DNA of 36,056 bases from Candidatus Saccharimonadota bacterium (GTDB taxonomy: Bacteria; Patescibacteriota; Saccharimonadia; Saccharimonadales; AQU-01): positions 1-36,056 of the forward strand of contig JAHBAU020000021.1 in the NCBI GenBank assembly GCA_018499905.2, read 5' to 3'. A program made the position numbers and the translations under genes. The notes under the pieces were generated by a model, which searched no databases, was not told the DNA's origin, and worked only from the letters and a program-made list of their open reading frames with translations. Shown piece by piece: positions 7,080 through 15,071 of this stretch (position 1 is its first letter; the number at the start of each line of letters is the position of its first letter).

Positions 7080-7949
7080 GACGTGCGTGATTGGAATCTT
7101 GGTGTGATCGTTGACCACACCTAGGGTTTCGCCAATGTGATTGATCGCCGACTGGCTCAATACCGCAGCAGCCACCCCTGGGTCAGCCTGATGTGGCGGC
7201 TTATGCGTCTGCCACCAGTTCCAAGCAACTGCATCAAGCCCTTCCTGGAGCCCAGACACTTGTGTCTCAATTTCTATATGACGAATCGCAGCCGCCCTTT
7301 CACTAAGGCTAAGCTCTGGAAGACCTTGCTGCTGTCGAGCAAGCTCGAGCGCCTCATAGTGCTCCCAAGTTTCTGCAGTGACCGGAACCAAAAACTGATC
7401 GAACTGCTGTCCAAGAATTCGATGGGTTGAATTCCGCACGATACTTGGAACAATCGATTTGCCAACTAAATAGCCAGCCCCAAACGCAATAGCAGTTGGG
7501 GTAACATGATTATAGACCTGGTGCACCATCGCGCCAGTCGCCACTGAAGTGCCAGAAGCTGTAAGTAAAATTCCTGATTTTCCCAAACCTCGAGCAACAG
7601 CGGACACCCGCGCCAGATCAGCAGTCCGGCGCAATACCGACCCTTCGTTTCTGGCATTCAAAATATCATGATACAGCCCTCTTGCCTGACCACTAATGTC
7701 TTGTGTCATCCATTGCACGTCACCAGTTTCATCTTCATCATGATTATCGAATAAATCAGATAGAGTCTCAGCGCTATATTTCGCCATCTCAACGCCATAC
7801 TCAGCCAACGCCGCCCGCGTATGCCGCACTTGGCTGGATAGCGTAATATTGAGCTGCATATCAATGACACGGCTTACGAGCCCTCGCTTGGCCGCATCCA
7901 AAGCGAGCGTGTCACGACCCCCAGGGTTTAAGCCGTCAGTTCTGTGCAT
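7062..7949 (-). CDS. Hypothetical protein with hydrophobic central region
   Basis: Not recognised; 295 residues. The N-terminal 115 residues are helical and polar. A hydrophobic, Gly/Ala-rich stretch at about 127-170 ([16 protein letters not shown], then [16 protein letters not shown]) could form one hairpin of two membrane helices. The C-terminal half is polar and helical with a Trp-rich spot ([13 protein letters not shown]). It lies 15 nt after the 7965-8510 gene on the same strand, so the two probably form an operon from the promoter at 8520-8548. The stop codon lies inside the end of prfA (18-bp convergent overlap). No clear ribosome binding site precedes its ATG, which follows a run of seven A. 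Confidence 0.65.
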   Translation of the reverse strand: MHRTDGLNPGGRDTLALDAAKRGLVSRVIDMQLNITLSSQVRHTRAALAEYGVEMAKYSAETLSDLFDNHDEDETGDVQWMTQDISGQARGLYHDILNARNEGSVLRRTADLARVSAVARGLGKSGILLTASGTSVATGAMVHQVYNHVTPTAIAFGAGYLVGKSIVPSIVRNSTHRILGQQFDQFLVPVTAETWEHYEALELARQQQGLPELSLSERAAAIRHIEIETQVSGLQEGLDAVAWNWWQTHKPPHQADPGVAAAVLSQSAINHIGETLGVVNDHTKIPITHVLALGV

Positions 7950-7964
7950 TTTTTTGTAATTGAT

Positions 7965-8510
7965 TTAACTAGCTTGTGGTTGGTCCGCATCCCACAGATT
8001 GCGTACAAGAGATATTGCAAAACTTATGGTGCCGTCTGGGTTCTGTCGCTCGGTTAAGCTCATGCCTGGGTACGGGACCACATCAGTTTCTGCAAAAACC
8101 ATCAGTTGTGTGCGACGAACTGGGTCGGAATTGGCCAGACGCTCAGCACGTAGTCGCTCATTAAAATCATAGGCTTGGATATATGCATCTTTTACAGATG
8201 CAGGATTGCTGTTAATTACCGCTTGAAACTCACCAAACACCTTAACAATACTGGAGCCAACTTCCTCGGCGGTACGATGCTCTAATGGTTTCCATCCCAA
8301 CCGGACTGCCTCCTGCGCCTGATCCGTGTTCGGCACAGCAACTTGTATGGTGCCATGGTTTCTCACATCTAATCCCATATAGCTCATGAGAGCACTAACC
8401 AATTCAACATTATCAGGACGCACAGGGATACTTGAACGTAAAGCTTCCTGGGACAAAGTAACCTCTGCCTGGGGTGCTATTTCATGTTTATCAGAACTTG
8501 TTGTTGACAT
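7965..8510 (-). CDS. Hypothetical soluble protein
   Basis: Not recognised; 181 residues, no signal peptide or membrane helix. The N-terminal 35 residues look disordered. The remainder seems to be an alpha/beta domain with HGTIQVAVPNTDQAQEAVRLGWKPL in the middle and a C-terminal strand-rich part (LMVFAETDVVPYPGMSL, GTISFAISLV). It is the first gene of a likely two-gene operon with 7062-7949. A good promoter places the transcription start about 2-3 nt before the ATG at 8510, so the message would be near-leaderless. Confidence 0.65.
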   Translation of the reverse strand: MSTTSSDKHEIAPQAEVTLSQEALRSSIPVRPDNVELVSALMSYMGLDVRNHGTIQVAVPNTDQAQEAVRLGWKPLEHRTAEEVGSSIVKVFGEFQAVINSNPASVKDAYIQAYDFNERLRAERLANSDPVRRTQLMVFAETDVVPYPGMSLTERQNPDGTISFAISLVRNLWDADQPQAS

Positions 8511-8519
8511 AATAGCAAT

Positions 8520-8548
8520 ATTGTATCATTTTGCTTCGACTATCGCAA
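8520..8548 (-). promoter_or_regulatory. Promoter of the 8510-7062 operon, near-leaderless
   Basis: The minus strand has -35 TTGCGA (8543-8548), a 17-bp spacer and -10 TACAAT (8520-8525), with 9 nt to the ATG. Confidence 0.7.
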
Positions 8549-8599
8549 TCTGTTGTTGTGCAAATGTGCCGCCCTCACGCCGAGCGTGCTGTTCCTTGC

Positions 8600-8605
8600 T
8601 ACAAT
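8600..8605 (+). promoter_or_regulatory. -10 box of prmC, leaderless
   Basis: TACAAT ends 6 nt before the prmC ATG at 8612, so the expected transcription start falls on the start codon itself. No convincing -35 hexamer is seen at 16-18 bp, which makes this promoter call weaker than its neighbours. Confidence 0.5.
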
Positions 8606-8611
8606 GAACTC

Positions 8612-9412
8612 ATGACTGTGCAGGAATTGCAGAAGTATGGCCAACAAACACTCCAAAACATCAGCACTGCTCGGCTGGATACATTAGTACTGCTCGAAGA
8701 CGCCACCGACAAAGATCGCGCCTGGCTGCTGGCACACCCCGAGCATTCGCTCACACCATCTCAAACCAAAAAATTTCAAGCGTGGGTCAAACGTCGCGTG
8801 GTCCACGAACCTTTGGCCTACATTCGGGGCAAGACCGAGTTTTATGGTCGAGAGTTTATGGTTAACGCCAGGACACTCGAACCCCGGCCAGAGTCAGAAA
8901 CCATGATTGAGCTCTTTAAATCATTAGACCTGCCTCCTGAAGCGGTTGCCGCCGATGTCGGCAGTGGTTCTGGAGCTATTGGCATTACGGCTGCTTTGGA
9001 GCGACCAGGTATACAGATTAACTTCTTAGATATCGACCCAGACACCCTGGCAATCGCCCGTTCAAACGCGCGTAAGCATGGCGTTCGGGGCCAATACTAC
9101 CAGGGAGACCTACTGGAGGCTTGGCCAATAGAATACGATGTTTTGCTATGTAACCTGCCCTACGTTCCGGACAATTTTAAGATTAACGAAGCGGCCATGT
9201 TCGAACCCAAAATCGCCATCTTTGGCGGCGAAGACGGCCTCGATCTGTACCGTCGCCTGTTTGCTCAATTAGCCACCGAAAAATTCGGCCACCCAATCAT
9301 ACTCACAGAATCCCTCCCATACCAGCATGATATTTTGGCAGCCGTTGCTCACACCCACGGCTACCAATTCAAACAGCAAGACGATTTTATTCAGATTTTT
9401 TATAACGATTAA
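8612..9412 (+). CDS. prmC: Peptide chain release factor glutamine methyltransferase
   Basis: PrmC (HemK) N5-methylates the glutamine of the GGQ motif in release factors using S-adenosylmethionine. The frame is open from 8531, but the start at 8612 (MTVQELQKYG, 266 residues) fits the family length and the -10 box just upstream. The N-terminal helical domain has the usual EPLAYIRGKTEFYG and LEPRPESE motifs. The SAM-binding loop is ADVGSGSGAIGI (about 114-125), with the acidic NFLDIDPD strand at about 137-143. The catalytic NPPY motif reads N181-LPY here, with Leu for the first Pro; the Asn and Tyr are kept. It lies downstream of its substrate gene prfA, separated by an inverted two-gene operon. 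Confidence 0.93.
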   Translation: MTVQELQKYGQQTLQNISTARLDTLVLLEDATDKDRAWLLAHPEHSLTPSQTKKFQAWVKRRVVHEPLAYIRGKTEFYGREFMVNARTLEPRPESETMIELFKSLDLPPEAVAADVGSGSGAIGITAALERPGIQINFLDIDPDTLAIARSNARKHGVRGQYYQGDLLEAWPIEYDVLLCNLPYVPDNFKINEAAMFEPKIAIFGGEDGLDLYRRLFAQLATEKFGHPIILTESLPYQHDILAAVAHTHGYQFKQQDDFIQIFYND

Positions 9413-9441
9413 TGGACAGACTAGCTAATTTGTGCTAATGT
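9413..9441 (+). promoter_or_regulatory. Promoter of the 9449-10054 gene, leaderless
   Basis: A -35 TGGACA (9413-9418), a 17-bp spacer and a weak -10 TAATGT (9436-9441) preceded by TGC (extended -10) are present. Only 7 nt separate the -10 box from the ATG. The -35 begins just after the prmC stop codon. Confidence 0.5.
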
Positions 9442-9448
9442 TAATTGT

Positions 9449-10054
9449 ATGTCAAACGCTGAATATTCTCCGTTACCTGAAGCACAAGTTGTTGATGTTC
9501 ACGGTATTCTTGGGCAATATCGTGACCTAGGCACTACATTTGATTACGATAAAGCTCCAGGCGCAAGGTCCTGGAAAGGAATAATTACCGGGGTTCATCA
9601 CGCCGAGCCTGGCGCGCCTTATATCTTTGATGGCATAGGCGAATTTGCGTATAGCCACAATGAGGTTGAGGTTGATGGCGGAGTACTGAAAGCCTATCTT
9701 CCAGTTGATAATATCGGCGCCCTCCTTCGCTTGCAAGCATACGAAATGTCTAGACCGGACGGCACCATTGAGAGAGATTTTGAGGCAGACGTCGTTATTG
9801 AAGGACCAATCGACCCCATGAAGGCTTTGGAGATTGGCACAGCAATGGTACAGGCATCTCGAAGGATCGGCGATGTCTTTGGGGAACCGTACGACCGGCT
9901 ACTCGTTAAATATCCTGGAAGCCACACACAGGAGAGCAACCTTGTTTGGCAGATTGTACCAGACGAAATAACTGGCAAGCCGTACGCTATACCTTTAGAC
10001 CCCAAAGAGTATCACGGAATCATACCGTCGCCTCTCTTGCCTCCTACTCGGTAG
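9449..10054 (+). CDS. Hypothetical soluble protein
   Basis: Not recognised; 201 residues, no signal peptide or membrane segment. The N-terminal half is rich in Gly, His and acidic residues (GIITGVHHAEPGAPYIFDGIGEF). The middle has LKAYLPVDNIGALLRLQAYEM and the end is Pro-rich (IIPSPLLPPTR). The composition, size and isolated setting resemble the other unknown soluble proteins of this window. The transcript should be leaderless. Its 3' end overlaps the convergent htrA gene by 11 bp with no terminator between them. Confidence 0.65.
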   Translation: MSNAEYSPLPEAQVVDVHGILGQYRDLGTTFDYDKAPGARSWKGIITGVHHAEPGAPYIFDGIGEFAYSHNEVEVDGGVLKAYLPVDNIGALLRLQAYEMSRPDGTIERDFEADVVIEGPIDPMKALEIGTAMVQASRRIGDVFGEPYDRLLVKYPGSHTQESNLVWQIVPDEITGKPYAIPLDPKEYHGIIPSPLLPPTR

Positions 10055-11273
10055 GGGCGGCTTCGAGGGTGGCTTTTAGGGTCTGCTCTTTGCCGTCACG
10101 CACAATGGTCAAAGTTACTGTCTCATCGACAGAATAGCGTCCGAGTACTGACGTGAGGCTACTATCTTCGTTGATTTCTTGGTCATTGACCTTGGTGATG
10201 ACGTCCTTCTCTTTTAGGCCAGCTTTTTCGGCCGGACTGCCGCTAAGGATTGATGCCCCGCCACTTCGGCTGGGCACAATATAGGCGCCGCGCTTAACGT
10301 TCAGATTATATTCATAGGCGTAGTCATCGGTCAGGCTGACGTAGCGAATGCCAAGGTATGGGCGTTCCAATTTGCCCTTTTCGAGCACGCTCTTGATGAG
10401 GCCTTGGACGTCATTAATTGGGATAGCAAAGCCAATGTTTTGGGCTGACCCGCCGGCAATCGCCGTATTGATGCCAATAACCTCGCCATTGATATTGACT
10501 AGCGGGCCGCCGGAATTTCCCTGGTTGATGGCCGCGTCGGTCTGAAAGACATTTTGCAAGGTTTCCACACTACCGTCCTCGCCACCTGCTTCAAGATCGC
10601 GGCCGTAGCCTGAAATAATGCCACTGGTTACAGTATTCTGGAACTGGCCCAGCGCATTGCCAATGGCAACTACTTTGTCGCCAACCTGCATTTTGGCTGA
10701 ATCGCCCAATTTAAGCGGCGTAAACGTTTTACCCTTAGCGCCTTTTATCTTCAAAAATGCAATGTCTAGACTGTCGCTCTCGCTGGTACGACCTAAGACC
10801 TCAACGTCATCGAGCTCGGTGCCGTCAGATAATGTGACGCTCACTGTGGAAATACCGGTTGGCACCACGTGGCGGTTGGTAATAATCACGCCGTCATCAG
10901 TAATAATAAAGCCGGTGCCGGCACTTTCTTGATCGTAGGCTTGTGGTTCAAAGCCAAAAAAGCCCATAGACGTTGCTTGCGAGGTCACATTGACCGACAC
11001 AACACTTGGACCGACTGTTTTGGCGATATCACTAATGAGCTGGCTTTCGTTCAGGATGATTTGCCTGTCAGCGGTCGTGACCAATCCACTAGAGCTTATC
11101 TGTCTGTCCTGGCTTCGGCCACCAAACCAGCCGCCTAAGAATCCGGCGCTGATGCTGGCCATAATCATAAGCGTCGTGCTGGCGCCTTTGGCACTGAGCC
11201 GAGGCAGTCGCGGCAATTTGGGCATTTTTGGCTTTGGAACAGATACGGTGTATTGTTTTTTATCGAGTGCCAT
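10044..11273 (-). CDS. htrA: HtrA/DegP-type serine protease with one PDZ domain
   Basis: A membrane-anchored quality-control protease that degrades misfolded exported proteins. A short basic Pro-rich cytoplasmic start (KPKMPKLPRLPRL) is followed by one transmembrane helix at about 33-52. The trypsin-like domain has the full triad: H135 in TNRHVV, D170 in LDIAFLKI and S254 in QGNSGGPL. A single PDZ domain covers about 305-400 (YLGIRYVSL to VTLTIVRDGKE). The 409-residue length is typical of single-PDZ HtrA proteins of Gram-positive bacteria. AAGGAG is present upstream but 14 nt from the ATG, which is long. It lies downstream of the LCP and membrane-protein genes on the same strand, in an envelope-biogenesis cluster. 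Confidence 0.95.
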   Translation of the reverse strand: MALDKKQYTVSVPKPKMPKLPRLPRLSAKGASTTLMIMASISAGFLGGWFGGRSQDRQISSSGLVTTADRQIILNESQLISDIAKTVGPSVVSVNVTSQATSMGFFGFEPQAYDQESAGTGFIITDDGVIITNRHVVPTGISTVSVTLSDGTELDDVEVLGRTSESDSLDIAFLKIKGAKGKTFTPLKLGDSAKMQVGDKVVAIGNALGQFQNTVTSGIISGYGRDLEAGGEDGSVETLQNVFQTDAAINQGNSGGPLVNINGEVIGINTAIAGGSAQNIGFAIPINDVQGLIKSVLEKGKLERPYLGIRYVSLTDDYAYEYNLNVKRGAYIVPSRSGGASILSGSPAEKAGLKEKDVITKVNDQEINEDSSLTSVLGRYSVDETVTLTIVRDGKEQTLKATLEAAPTE

Positions 11274-11355
11274 ACGTGCGATTCGTACTCCTTATTTTTA
11301 CTGATTTTACGGCAAATAAACTGAGAATTAGCTTAAGAACAATCGACTTCTCACC

Positions 11356-12102
11356 CTAGACCGCCTTGTCGCCCCAATCTGAAAAGACAATGACAATCAC
11401 CACGACAGCCGTCGTCACAAACAGCACCTGACGCTTCAATCCATATGATAGTTTGTCATTGGTATCTAGATAATAAATACTGGCCAGACCGAGCGAGACA
11501 ACGGTCAAAAGCAAGGTTGGCTGGGCTACCACTCCGTAGAACAACAGCCAGTGGCCAAGCAGCCACATCAGCGCCGCCGCAAAATAGGCCCACAGGGTAG
11601 ATAAAAACTTTGTCAGCGGTTCATCGTAGGCAGTCAGGAAATGACGCGCGGCAGCGTAGCAGATAATCCAGGTGGCCGGAACAAGCACGTATAGCGAAGC
11701 GTCACCCCACTGGGTGAGCAAAGCGCTAATGCCAAGGGCTTGTGCGGCAAAGGCCTGCAGGGCTACCGAAATTTGGTCAGACCTAGGCTTTAGGACAATC
11801 AACCAGCCCATAAATAACATCGTCCAAACGAGCTGCAACATCTGCGAGCTGCTGTTCATCATGAAGATTAAGAAAGATAGGCTGACAGTAATATCGACGC
11901 CATTGGCCCGGATATTGGCCGGCCAGTGACGTGGCTTAACGGCCAGCATACGCCATTTTGATAACAATATCAGCGTGGCAGCCAGCTCATAAAACCGCAG
12001 CCGGACAAACACAAATACCAAAAGCGGCAAAAGAACGAGTAACAAGAAATGGACAATTCTGGAAAATCCGGCGGCCGGCTTGATTTTAGCTTTGAGCGTC
12101 AT
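11356..12102 (-). CDS. Polytopic membrane protein, unknown
   Basis: Not recognised; 248 residues with about seven hydrophobic segments, for example IVHFLLLVLLPLLVFVFVRL near the start, VSLSFLIFMMNSS, LVWTMLFMGWLIVL, YVLVPATWIICYAA, LWAYFAAALMWLLGHWLLFYG, LLLTVVSLGLASIYYL and VLFVTTAVVVIVIVF at the end. There is no soluble domain of note and no recognisable transporter motif. It follows the LCP gene by 38 bp on the same strand and precedes htrA, so it is likely part of an envelope operon. A short AAAAGG lies close to the ATG. The role could be in cell-wall polymer metabolism, but this rests on context alone. Confidence 0.75.
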   Translation of the reverse strand: MTLKAKIKPAAGFSRIVHFLLLVLLPLLVFVFVRLRFYELAATLILLSKWRMLAVKPRHWPANIRANGVDITVSLSFLIFMMNSSSQMLQLVWTMLFMGWLIVLKPRSDQISVALQAFAAQALGISALLTQWGDASLYVLVPATWIICYAAARHFLTAYDEPLTKFLSTLWAYFAAALMWLLGHWLLFYGVVAQPTLLLTVVSLGLASIYYLDTNDKLSYGLKRQVLFVTTAVVVIVIVFSDWGDKAV

Positions 12103-12140
12103 ATCGCCTTTTTAGGGTCACCTTCCCGTTTGAAACGTAT

Positions 12141-13787
12141 CTAGTTAGTTTGGCTCGAACTGTTTGCGTCTGCACCGAGTATTATAACAAAGTCGGCCGT
12201 ACCTGGCACAACCCCTGCTGGAACGGTCGATGTCGCAGTGACGCCAAGACGACGCTCCAGGTAATTTTTAGTATATTTGTTTTCATTGGTTATATCGATC
12301 AGCTGGGTCGTCTGGAAGTCTTCGGTGGGCGCATCGCCAACGGTGGTGACATTGTAGCCGTATGTTTTCAACTCGTCAGCTTTTTTGGTGGCCAAGCCAG
12401 AAACGGTCGTGCCGTTTAGAACCACTACTTCGGCGTTTTCTTTACTAATAAAACCGTCTTTGAGCGCATTTCGGACGTAGTTTTTGATAGCGTCGTACTG
12501 ATACAGCCCAGCTTTTGGCAGCACAGCCGACAAGCCGTTGACTGGTCCGGTGGTGACAAAGTTGTGCGGTGGTGTCACTAAATCAAGCGAGAAGATGCTA
12601 TCAGATGGAATCTTGCCGGCAATTTCATACAGCCGCTGGAAATCACCGGTTGAAAAGTCGGTATAGACGTTATCGCCAAGGCTATCGAGCAACTGCGAAA
12701 TCTTGAGCGGGTTGCTATATGTCCCTGCCGATAAAATCTTTTCTTTGAGCGAGATTAATAGTAACCGCTGTCGTTCACCACGGGCAAAGTCAGAGCTGGT
12801 TTGGCGCGACTTGGCATACAGTAGCGCCCGCTGGCCGTTAAAGCTTTGTATGCCTTCTTCGGCAATAATCGGGTTGTAGTTATTCTCCCAGGCAATGGTC
12901 GGATCATAGAGCTGTTCTGGAACATTGACGGCAATACCGCCAACAGCGTCAACCGATTGCCGAAAGGCGCTAAAGTCCACCACCACGTGATAATGAATAG
13001 GAATACCGAGGACTGGCTCAAGCGTCTTTTCGGTGAGCGCTAAGCCGTCTTTGGTTGCCCCAGCCACGTCTTTAGCTTTGGAGTTTTGCTTACCATACGA
13101 GAAGGCAGCGTTGATCTTCTGGCTGCCATACCCGGGGATTTCTACCCATAAGTCGCGCGGAATGCTTAATAGAGCCGTCTGGTTATTAACTGGGTCGATA
13201 CTAACAATAATAATCGTGTCGCTTAAATCAGGGGCTTCGTGTTCTGGGCCACCAATACCGAGCAGCAGCACGTTAACTCGCCCGTCGCCTTCGCCCTTTA
13301 GGCTAGAGACTTCCACATTCTGCGCGAGAGCCGGTGCGCTGCCGCCGCCACGGAAGATGTTTTTCTGCACAAAGTAGATTTTGACAATAAAATAGGTGGC
13401 AACGAGCATGCCGGCAGCCGAAAATCCAATAGCTATACGTTTGGTGCGCCGCCAAAAACTCTTCTTTGGTTTCATGCCATCGTTTAAATGGCGGCCACGG
13501 CGCTTTAAACGAGAACGTTTGCGCGGACCAGTATTAATGGCCGGCAGCGAAGGTGCTGGCAGAATACTGTTTTGAATCTGCGGCTGTACAGCTGCGTGAA
13601 AGCCTTCGGGCCGTCGTAAATCATCGAGCTTTTTATCTGGTGCTGCTGGACGAATGCTTGGCCTACGAGTGCTACCCATATTGCCAATAGTTCCGTGATT
13701 TGCTCCAACCCCACCGGGCACGCTAAATCCATCGAGCGTACGCCTCGGCAAATTATGGTTAATTGGTTTTCGGTTCTTAAAATCCAT
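12141..13787 (-). CDS. LytR-CpsA-Psr family glycopolymer transferase
   Basis: LCP proteins transfer lipid-linked glycopolymers (teichoic acids, capsule, arabinogalactan) to peptidoglycan on the outer face of the membrane. This 548-residue protein has a long, basic, Pro-rich cytoplasmic region (about 1-115, with RKRSRLKRRGRH) and one transmembrane helix at about 117-140. The LCP domain follows from about 170: VLLLGIGG, LSDTIIIVSIDP, ALLSIPRDLWVEIPGYGSQKINAAFSYG and SDFARGERQRLLL contain the conserved Asp and Arg residues that bind the pyrophosphate. A LytR C-terminal domain (EVVVLNGTTVSGLATKKADELKTYGY) lies at about 460-535. The long cytoplasmic tail is unusual and may be a regulatory site. 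It is first in the operon with 11356-12102. Confidence 0.93.
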   Translation of the reverse strand: MDFKNRKPINHNLPRRTLDGFSVPGGVGANHGTIGNMGSTRRPSIRPAAPDKKLDDLRRPEGFHAAVQPQIQNSILPAPSLPAINTGPRKRSRLKRRGRHLNDGMKPKKSFWRRTKRIAIGFSAAGMLVATYFIVKIYFVQKNIFRGGGSAPALAQNVEVSSLKGEGDGRVNVLLLGIGGPEHEAPDLSDTIIIVSIDPVNNQTALLSIPRDLWVEIPGYGSQKINAAFSYGKQNSKAKDVAGATKDGLALTEKTLEPVLGIPIHYHVVVDFSAFRQSVDAVGGIAVNVPEQLYDPTIAWENNYNPIIAEEGIQSFNGQRALLYAKSRQTSSDFARGERQRLLLISLKEKILSAGTYSNPLKISQLLDSLGDNVYTDFSTGDFQRLYEIAGKIPSDSIFSLDLVTPPHNFVTTGPVNGLSAVLPKAGLYQYDAIKNYVRNALKDGFISKENAEVVVLNGTTVSGLATKKADELKTYGYNVTTVGDAPTEDFQTTQLIDITNENKYTKNYLERRLGVTATSTVPAGVVPGTADFVIILGADANSSSQTN

Positions 13788-13977
13788 AAAAACGAGAGTG
13801 AATTGTGCCAGTCTTACTAATCGAAAGTCACAGCGAGAGCTAGGTGATACTTAGGGCACCTGGCGTTAAGTATAACAACTTTCGGCCCTATATTTAAACC
13901 CAATTTTCCTGAGAAATGGCTGAAGCCCGCATCCTGTAGGTGCACTGCTTAGACTTTCGGCTTCGGCCGTTCTGCGG

Positions 13978-13983
13978 TATAGT
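13978..13983 (+). promoter_or_regulatory. -10 box of lepB, near-leaderless
   Basis: TATAGT lies 9 nt before the lepB ATG. The intervening GAAGGG is only 3 nt from the ATG and so is too close for a normal Shine-Dalgarno site. No good -35 is seen. Confidence 0.5.
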
Positions 13984-13992
13984 GAAGGGTCG

Positions 13993-14649
13993 ATGAATCC
14001 TTCAACACCCAGTCCTAGTGATCCACCACCAGTATATGTTGGTAGCCGGCGCGGCCCGCGGCGTTTTGGCGGTGGCGAAGGCCTCAAAAGTGTTCTGTCG
14101 ACTTTGGCGATATTAATCATTGCTCCGGTGATTGCCTTGACGCTCACAACCTATGTGTTTCAATCGTATGAGGTTGACGGCCCAAGTATGGAGACAACTC
14201 TGCAGAACCGAGACCGCCTGATTGTTTTAAAAGTCCCGAAAACTTGGGCAAAAATAACCGGCAATGATTTCATTCCCAACAGAGGTGATGTTGTCGTCTT
14301 TAACTACAACGAGATCTTCAATCTCGGCACCGAACAGAGCCGGCAGCTGATCAAACGAGTGATCGGCCTACCAGGCGATAGAGTTGTCGTCAAAGACGGC
14401 ACAATTACCGTTTATAACTCACTACATCCGGAAGGATTTCAGCCGGATCGCACCCTACCTTACGGCTCTGTGATTGGCGAGACAAGCGGCGATGTCGATG
14501 TGCGGGTGGAGGCCGGAGAGGTCTATGTATGCGGTGATAATCGCGACAACTCGCTCGATTCCCGCTCATTCGGCCCGATTAAGGCCAGCGACATTGTTGG
14601 TAAGCTCATATTTCGCGTCTTCCCCCTCAACAAAGCCGATTTGTTCTAG
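13993..14649 (+). CDS. lepB: Signal peptidase I
   Basis: Removes signal peptides from exported proteins at the outer face of the membrane. A Pro-rich start with basic residues (SRRGPRRFGGG) precedes one transmembrane helix at about 34-54. The catalytic serine is S65 in YEVDGPSMETTL and the general base is K121 in RQLIKRVIGLPGDRVVV. The C-terminal family motif CGDNRDNSLDSRSFGPI is intact. At 218 residues with a single anchor it resembles the Gram-positive type. Its stop codon lies on the edge of the left arm of the inverted repeat that surrounds the next gene. A -10 box lies 9 nt before the ATG. Confidence 0.96.
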   Translation: MNPSTPSPSDPPPVYVGSRRGPRRFGGGEGLKSVLSTLAILIIAPVIALTLTTYVFQSYEVDGPSMETTLQNRDRLIVLKVPKTWAKITGNDFIPNRGDVVVFNYNEIFNLGTEQSRQLIKRVIGLPGDRVVVKDGTITVYNSLHPEGFQPDRTLPYGSVIGETSGDVDVRVEAGEVYVCGDNRDNSLDSRSFGPIKASDIVGKLIFRVFPLNKADLF

Positions 14650-14671
14650 GTTATAGGTTGTAGTTGATAGG
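14648..14671 (+). repeat. Left arm of 24-bp inverted repeat
   Basis: This 24-bp segment, beginning AGGTTATAGGTTGTAGTTG, is the exact reverse complement of 15048-15071. It starts two bases before the end of lepB and contributes the likely -35 of the enclosed gene. Confidence 0.9.
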
Positions 14672-14685
14672 TTTTAGTTTATAGT
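14658..14685 (+). promoter_or_regulatory. Promoter of the four-helix-bundle gene, leaderless
   Basis: A -10 TATAGT (14680-14685) lies 6 nt before the ATG, with a -35-like TTGTAG (14658-14663) 16 bp upstream inside the inverted-repeat arm. The cassette thus seems to carry its own promoter. Confidence 0.5.
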
Positions 14686-14691
14686 TACATT

Positions 14692-15045
14692 ATGACTCTG
14701 GCTTCTTATAAGGATTTAATAGTTTGGCAGAAATCCATTGAGCTCATTGAGAGGGTGTATGAGATAACGAGTAGCCTGCCAACACAAGAAATGTATGGAT
14801 TAACCTCGCAGATGAGGAGAGCATGTGTGTCAATTGCGTCAAACATTGCTGAGGGTAGCAAGCGCAGTTCAAAAGCCGATTATCGTCATTTTTGCACTAT
14901 TGCTTTGGGCTCTGCAGCAGAACTCGAGACGCAGCTGATTGTCGCACTGCGGCTATTTAAACTAAACGGTGCAGATGAATGTATTGAAGGTGTTACAGAG
15001 ATTCAAAAAATGCTCCATGCATTGACGCGTAAACTCCAAGCTTAA
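14692..15045 (+). CDS. Four-helix-bundle protein of the S23 / rRNA-IVS family
   Basis: A 117-residue protein matching the S23 family (23S rRNA intervening-sequence proteins, also related to the Avd accessory protein of diversity-generating retroelements). The family pattern is complete: YKDLIVWQKSIELIERVY, YGLTSQMRRACVSIASNIAEGSKR, and FCTIALGSAAELETQL. Related proteins form pentameric helical bundles that bind nucleic acid; the cellular role of stand-alone copies is not known. The gene is enclosed by a perfect 24-bp inverted repeat and wedged between lepB and parB, with both neighbours' stop codons in or at the arms. That suggests it arrived as a small mobile cassette. No reverse transcriptase is in the window, so it is not an evident retroelement. 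Confidence 0.92.
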   Translation: MTLASYKDLIVWQKSIELIERVYEITSSLPTQEMYGLTSQMRRACVSIASNIAEGSKRSSKADYRHFCTIALGSAAELETQLIVALRLFKLNGADECIEGVTEIQKMLHALTRKLQA

Positions 15046-15047
15046 AC

Positions 15048-15071
15048 CCTATCAACTACAACCTATAACCT
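15048..15071 (-). repeat. Right arm of 24-bp inverted repeat, overlapping the end of parB
   Basis: Exact reverse complement of 14648-14671. It starts 2 bp after the stop codon of the four-helix-bundle gene and covers the last codons and the TAG stop of parB (15056-15071). Confidence 0.9.

Noticed and set aside
14648-15071. Diversity-generating retroelement (because S23 proteins resemble Avd)
   Set aside because: No reverse transcriptase, template repeat or variable repeat is seen nearby, and the enclosed gene matches the stand-alone S23 type.
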